Source: Bryobacterales bacterium (lineage in GTDB: Bacteria > Acidobacteriota > Terriglobia > Bryobacterales > Bryobacteraceae). From it: a DNA stretch of 64,000 nucleotides. Positions within the stretch are counted from its first letter, which is position 1. Every line of letters begins with the position of its first letter. This document shows, one piece after another, positions 62,866-64,000 of this stretch. The notes beneath the pieces are model-generated. The model was not told the DNA's origin and made no database searches. It worked only from the letters and a program-made list of their open reading frames with translations. The stretch lies in contig JAEUQC010000104.1 in the NCBI GenBank assembly GCA_016789905.1, positions 34,940 through 98,939 of the forward strand. Direction: 5' to 3'. The position numbers and the translations under genes were made by a program.

Positions 62866-63717
62866 TTAGGAGGACCGGGGCCGCCGCGGCAAATCGAACG
62901 GACTGCTGGTCGCGCACACTTTGGTGGTGGCGGTACGCTAATAACGAGCCGTCGTCGCCAAACCTTTATGGCCGAGCAACAATTGAATCGTGCGGATATC
63001 GGTCCAGGACTCCAGCAGTTGAACGGCAAACGCGTGCCGGAACGAGTGCGGAGTAACGGGCTTGGAAACCGAACATTGACGGCGCGTTTTGAGACAAATC
63101 CGCTCCACCGCTGCCGGCGTAATGTGCCGCCCGGCCTCGTCTCCCGGGAACAGCCAGTCCTTCGGGCGCTCGGCACGCCAGTAGTTTCGCAGCATTTCCA
63201 ACAGACTGGGCGAGAGCATGACGTAGCGGTCCTTGCGCCCTTTACCTTGTTCTACGCGGATGACCATCCGCTGGCTGTCGATATCGGCCGCTCTCAGATG
63301 GACCGCTTCGGAAACCCGCAACCCGGCGGCGTAACAGGCCGTGAGAATCGCGCGGTGCTTGGTGCTGGCCACCGATTCGAGGAATGCCAAGACCTCTTCC
63401 GGACTGAGAATGACCGGGAGTTTCTTCGGTCTCTTGGGGCGGGGCAGGATCTCTTCCGCTTTCCACTCCCGGCGCAGGCTCACTTTGTAAGCAAAGCGCA
63501 GAGCCGCCACGGCCACACAAACGGAACTCGGCGACAATTTCCGCTCGTCGAACAGTTGCAATTGGTAAGCCCGTATCTCTTCGGGCCCCAGTGCCTCCGC
63601 CGGTGCGCCGAAATAGCGGGTGAACTGGGTGACTTGCAACAGGTAGGAAGACTGCGTCTGCGGCGACAGATTCCGCAATTGCATGTCTTCCTTCATTTTC
63701 TGACGCAGTGTTGTCAT
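62866..63717 (-). pseudogene. Tyrosine recombinase with in-frame amber after the catalytic Tyr
   Basis: The open part (62938-63717) encodes 259 aa: a SAM-like N-terminal domain (LSPQTQSSYLLQVTQFTRYF) and catalytic domain with Arg in AAGLRVSEAVHL, HSFRHAFAVQLL (HxxR) and LLGHKGLATTARY. The amber at 62938-62940 falls right after the nucleophile Tyr. The same frame continues RTATTKVCATSSPFDLP and stops at 62866-62868, matching the usual C-terminal tail of IS91-associated integrases, so the TAG is a mutation. The stop lies 22 bp before the transposase start. Confidence 0.85.
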
Positions 63718-63723
63718 GGGAAA

Positions 63724-63778
63724 GCTCCTTACGAAATGAATTGGCTGCCGGGCAGCAATTGCACTTTTCGTAAGGAGC
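63724..63778 (-). promoter_or_regulatory. Leader hairpin that buries the recombinase Shine-Dalgarno
   Basis: GCTCCTTACGAAA (63724-63736) and TTTCGTAAGGAGC (63766-63778) are a perfect 13-bp inverted repeat, with a smaller nested hairpin in the loop. On the minus transcript the 3' arm contains AAGGAG, 9 nt before the recombinase ATG. An mRNA starting upstream would fold and hide this Shine-Dalgarno. Confidence 0.68.
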
Positions 63779-63871
63779 AGGAAGACGGCAAGCCGAGATG
63801 GCGGCCTTCGCCGGAAGCGGCTGTCCGGCTACAACACTCGTGCTACCGGAATACCGCGCAGCGGTTTAGTT

Positions 63872-64000
63872 GTGTGCTGGGCATGTTCAGCAGCTCGGAG
63901 GTGCAAGTCCTCCGCCCAACCTGATGGAGGTGAAGGGCTAGAGATGATGCAAGGGCTACCGCCGCGAGGCGGGGTCTGAAAGAAGCATGGATCAAATGTG
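63872..64000 (+). mobile_element. Group IIC intron, 5' end (continues beyond window)
   Basis: The sequence from 63872 begins GTGTGCTGGGCATG, matching the 5' end of group IIC introns (GUGYG start). It continues with hairpin CGGAGG/CCTCCG with loop TGCAAGT, then GATGCAAGGG, the CCGCC-GCGA-GGCGG hairpin with a GNRA loop, and TCTGAAAGAAGC, in the same order as domain I of the Oceanobacillus iheyensis IIC intron. Directly upstream, ACCGC-GCA-GCGGT (63852-63864) then TTAGTT is a terminator-like stem, the usual IIC target. The reverse transcriptase would lie past the edge. Confidence 0.82.

Larger units (their letters stand above)
61640..63717 (-). mobile_element. IS91-type element with accessory tyrosine recombinase, inactivated
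   Basis: A tyrosine recombinase gene followed on the same strand by an IS91-family transposase gene, an order seen in many IS91-like elements. Transposase carries two frameshifts, recombinase an internal amber. Boundaries given are coding limits, since IS91 elements lack terminal inverted repeats. Confidence 0.75.

Noticed and set aside
63780..64000. Retron or CRISPR-associated reverse transcriptase leader
   Set aside because: The structured RNA matches group IIC domain I in order and sequence; there is no msr/msd inverted repeat and no CRISPR repeat.
1..64000. CRISPR array or rRNA operon
   Set aside because: No regularly spaced identical repeats and no 16S/23S/5S sequence were seen on either strand.

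Overview
The window looks like chromosome of a high-GC Acidobacteriota member, most like the Bryobacterales/Solibacteraceae. The basis is gene content: a DUF1501 + DUF1549/DUF1553 pair, several DUF1080 proteins, many exported (often Tat-type) one-domain catabolic enzymes, M28 and M20 peptidases, a SelA-like/deacetylase operon, VCBS-repeat protein and c-type cytochromes. I cannot confirm the taxon without a search.

Layout. 1-23.8 kb: mostly plus-strand genes. They are a planctomycete-type cytochrome pair, two tandem FMN hydroxy-acid oxidase paralogues (the second catalytically degenerate), a minimal bacterial-microcompartment locus (shell protein + acylating aldehyde dehydrogenase + unknown), RecJ, a DsbA-like protein, an M28-PDZ peptidase, a LarA-like protein, a membrane glycosyltransferase, two Flp pilins, MiaE, an amidohydrolase, DUF1080, Rrf2, a DapA-like protein and an enolase-superfamily enzyme. 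23.8-58.9 kb: mostly minus-strand genes. They include a tightly overlapped VTC/DUF4956/HlyD/TolC operon, a SelA-like/amidohydrolase operon with a degenerate third gene, tRNA-Ser(UGA), MogA/MoaB, a SorAB-like sulfite dehydrogenase with its cytochrome, a BvgS-like hybrid kinase, PQQ-type sugar dehydrogenase, DctA, and a 1010-residue OmpA/Ig-like protein. Strand bias and GC skew both switch sign at about 23.82 kb, as expected where two replichores converge.

58.98-64.0 kb is an accessory, decaying mobile region. It holds a CHC2-type primase pseudogene, two nested multi-hairpin elements sharing the same loop sequence, two integrase C-terminal fragments fused head-to-head at a palindrome, a stand-alone EF-Tu domain-III-like protein, a candidate terminated small RNA, a frameshifted IS91-type transposase with a tyrosine recombinase carrying an amber codon, and the 5' end of a group IIC intron running off the right edge.

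Regulation. Many genes have a good -10 hexamer 6-9 bp before the ATG, which predicts leaderless mRNAs. Several divergent pairs share one self-complementary -10. The unusual points most worth following are the two catalytically dead tandem paralogues, the minimal microcompartment locus with a C-terminally extended dehydrogenase, the polyphosphate polymerase operon with an envelope-spanning channel but no obvious transporter, and the structured elements in the mobile region.
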